In this document: positions 61,621 to 64,000 of the stretch, piece after piece
How positions within the stretch are numbered: position 1 is the first letter of the stretch
How the letters are laid out: each line of letters begins with the position of its first letter
From: Annona cherimola
Lineage: Eukaryota; Streptophyta; Magnoliopsida; Magnoliales; Annonaceae
DNA length: 64,000 bases
Direction: 5' to 3'
Assembly: GCA_030490835.1 (NCBI GenBank)
Contig: CM059975.1
Location: 49,157,174-49,221,173, forward strand
Notes under the pieces: generated by a model
What the model was told of the DNA's origin: nothing
The model's input: only the letters and a program-made list of their open reading frames with translations
Database searches by the model: none
Position numbers and translations under genes: made by a program

Positions 61621-63798
61621 TGTGAAACCCGCAATCCTAGAATAGCACATGTAAACCTAGGGTTGTAAACCCTAGATCCCTGTACTGATTTTATGATAAA
61701 TAAAATTTATGAAATATATTATATTTTACAAATGTGTACTAGAGGTTAAAATAATGCAATTAAGAATGTGACGCACGTGATTTTGCTACAATATCGGCTA
61801 CAGTGATTTTGCTACAGTGATATGCTACAGTAACAGCGTATTTTTGGAGAAAATTTTAGATTTATTTTTATATTTTATGAGGATAAATGGATTGAATTTT
61901 TTTAAGGATTTATGGATAAAAATCCATATAAGAAAATGATGATCACGCATTTTTAAGGATCACGCATTTTTATGGTGGAAAATAAGGTCATAAATAAATA
62001 TAAAATATGCATGATAAAGTATGTATATCCTTTTCACTTGTATAGGAAAAGGAAAGGAAAGGATAAAGGAGTCGGATTAAAGCAAAGCAAAGGTAAGCAA
62101 GCAAACTTTTGAAAATGATTTTTATATAGTGCAACTATGGAATATGTCAAATTTGCTTTATTATAAGCAAATTCATATGGAAGTAAGAAGAAATGTTGAA
62201 GTATGTGGGAATTGCTTTATCATAAGCAAATCCTTATAAATGAAGAGAAAGATGGAAATGGTTGCATTATAATGGAAAAGGAAAAGTTTTGATTTTCAAA
62301 ATAATATTTTGTTTTATCGAATGAATTTAAAATGATTTATTAAAATGTTTTGAAACGGATTTAAATGAAGATTCTTTTAAATGACCAAAGGATCATACAA
62401 GCATATCTTCGTATAGAAGAAACTTAAGTGTTATGTGGACAAAGAATATGATATATATATATATAGAAAATGAATTATGCATCCTTTGTTCATGAAAAAT
62501 CTAGAAACGAGAAGAAAAATGTTTCCAAAGTCTTTGGTTTCCAAATATTAAAATGTTTTTCAAAATTGTTTTACCGATCAAAAATGATTTATAAACATTT
62601 TTTAGCAATGTTTCAAATTTATTATTTCTCGAATATTTCAAATGTTTTAAGAATGTGCCATTTAAATGTTTTTAAAATTATTTAAGGTTGGTCATCCTTA
62701 CAAAATATTTTTATTAACTTGTTAACTTGGGCTATGCCGAGTTATCAAGTTAGAGATAGAAAAGGGAATACAGGCCGAGGTCTGTTCTATTTTGAAATGA
62801 CATGCTAGCATCAAGTTTTAAAAAGGAAAAGTCACAGACTAGGGTCTGTGGAGTTTTATAAAAAGCATGCTAGCATATGAATATGGAGAAAGGAATGTGC
62901 ACATGAGTTATGTACTAGGTCTACTGTAGAGGATATGCAGACCGGACGCGGTTGCAAGATGGGCCCCCTCTACATAGGCCAAGTCGCTTTAAAAGGCGAA
63001 ATGCCGGCGGCGCCCTCCCTGAAATGGGAGAAGAACACGGATAACTGCTTGGCTCGCGAGTTATCAATAGAGATGGTTTCTCTCCTAAGGAGGAAAGGGT
63101 GATCACTTGGTAAGTGTCACCTACCAGACGGACAGAAACGTTATGCATGATGCATATGCTTGTTTTAAAAAGGTTTATGAAAAATGTTTTAAGGACATGA
63201 GAATGTCCTTGGAGAAAGAAAGTTTTATGAAAAATGTTTTATGTTCGTGAAAAAAAGGTTTACATGTTAAGTTTGCAAGCATATGTTTTACGAAAGGTTT
63301 TATGAAAAGGTTTCCACTGGTTGATAGTAGATCACTTGATAAGTGTCTACTATTGAACAAGAGAAATGCTTTTAAATGAAAAAAAAGACGCTTGCTTACT
63401 GAGTTTCGACTCACGTTTTGCTTTTCAAACCATAGACAGGTACAGCACAGGCCAAGAGGAAAAGAAAAAAGAAGGTATGAAGAAAATTTTATGATATGCT
63501 GATCCATATATGGTATGACATGAATATATGATAAGGAGTTTTCAAATTATGTATGTATAAAATGTTCAGGTTAAAATAACCTGTATTGTACAAAAACAAG
63601 TATGAATGTTATCAATGATAATTGAGATATGATGATAAGTATATGTCTTTATGTGATGGAAGAAAAAGAAAAAAAAATTTTGACGAGATCGAATTAAGTA
63701 CCCGCCGCGTGATCAGGGCAACAATCCTGATTCACACTTACCAATCGACAAGATCTTGGAGTAAGGACAAATGTGACGCCTCGGTTCGGGGCGCCACA
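61621..63798 (-). mobile_element. R5: solo LTR of family R inside G2
   Basis: On the minus strand it begins TGTGGCGCCCCGAACC and ends GCGGGTTTCACA. Perfect GCATG target duplications are at 61616-61620 and 63799-63803. At 2178 bp it is the shortest R copy. It has the conserved 5' block, two copies of the CAGACC..GGTCTG palindrome (62770-62850), a telo-box-like AAACCCTAG pair (61655-61676) and four GCTACA(G/A)T phrases (61786-61832). No PBS, PPT or gene. Confidence 0.88.
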
Positions 63799-63879
63799 GC
63801 ATGATACTAAAAATGACCTAATAAAGAACAACAAAGTAAAAAAAATAAATAAAAATAAAATAGAAAGGACCAGGACTCC

Positions 63880-64000
63880 CTCATGAATCAGACTCGGTTG
63901 CATCATTGTCCTCGCTCCGCCACCCTGATGCTGGGAGGACTGTCCGAAGCAAGCTTGGAACTCCGGAGGTGTCGATGGGAATTGTGGAAGAGTCATGCAT
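63880..64000 (-). pseudogene. G2 ORF, extreme C-terminus (partial)
   Basis: One minus-strand frame is open from the window edge to a TGA at 63880, ending ..WRSEDNDATESDS. An acidic tail like this is plausible for the end of a gypsy polyprotein or Gag, but the fragment (39 codons) is too short to identify. Whether it is intact upstream cannot be seen. Confidence 0.35.

Larger units (their letters stand above)
58912..64000 (-). mobile_element. G2: 3' end of a Ty3-gypsy-like element, interrupted by R5
   Basis: The 3' LTR is 58912-60557, directly preceded on the minus strand by a PPT. An untranslated 3' region (60571-61620) and the end of an ORF (63880-64000) follow, running off the window. The phrase GGCAATGCATCTCTCAAGTT (minus strand, about 61590-61613) and the GTTTGGGGGTG PPT resemble the 3' regions of Athila/Tat-type elements. 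That is recognition by eye. R5 splits the internal part. Confidence 0.65.

Overview
This window is plant repeat DNA with no recognisable host gene. It is AT-rich. It consists almost entirely of LTR retrotransposons inserted into one another. Primer-binding sites complementary to plant initiator tRNA-Met (TGGTATCAGAGC), Ty1-copia SIRE-lineage polyproteins with a third ORF 3' of pol, a TRIM and a Ty3-gypsy-like 3' end all point to a seed plant with a repeat-rich genome. I cannot name the species from the sequence.

Layout, from the nesting (all boundaries read by eye from TG..CA termini and 5-bp target duplications). Old host sequence H (1-395, 29163-29981, 31739-31932, 58325-58911) carries a degenerate GGGCCC-rich repeat. 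It was hit by: an LTR of Tekay/Del-like appearance, L1 (396-29162); a solo SIRE LTR on the plus strand, S (29982-31738); SIRE-B (31933-58324, minus); and probably a gypsy-like element G2 (from 58912 past the window end). L1 contains two long solo LTRs of an unclassified family 'R': R1 (2318-24099) and R3 (24393-28475). R1 contains SIRE-A (6885-22757, minus), which contains R2 (9410-14556). SIRE-B contains SIRE-C (38502-52264, minus), a solo gypsy-like LTR G1 (52469-54019) and a 438-bp TRIM (56678-57115). SIRE-C contains R4 (46841-49880). G2 contains R5 (61621-63798).

The three SIRE elements run right to left: 5' LTR, PBS, gag (two zinc knuckles and a coiled coil), protease, integrase, reverse transcriptase, RNase H, a pyrimidine-rich leader, ORF3 (in the envelope-like position), polypurine tract, 3' LTR. 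All are broken by stops, frameshifts and insertions. SIRE-C is the least decayed: its LTRs are both 1735 bp and differ at about 54 sites by hand count.

The most interesting points are: (1) arrays of short palindromes in several unrelated LTR families; (2) the same AAGTCGACTT array placed a second time in front of ORF3 with a long CT-rich leader, suggesting a separate promoter for ORF3; (3) a 37-41 nt GT..CAG segment at the gag-protease junction of all three SIRE copies whose removal would join the frames; (4) R2, a head-to-head element with two 5'-type LTR ends and a clean target duplication. Apart from the retroelement genes I see no CDS, tRNA, rRNA or CRISPR that I can support.
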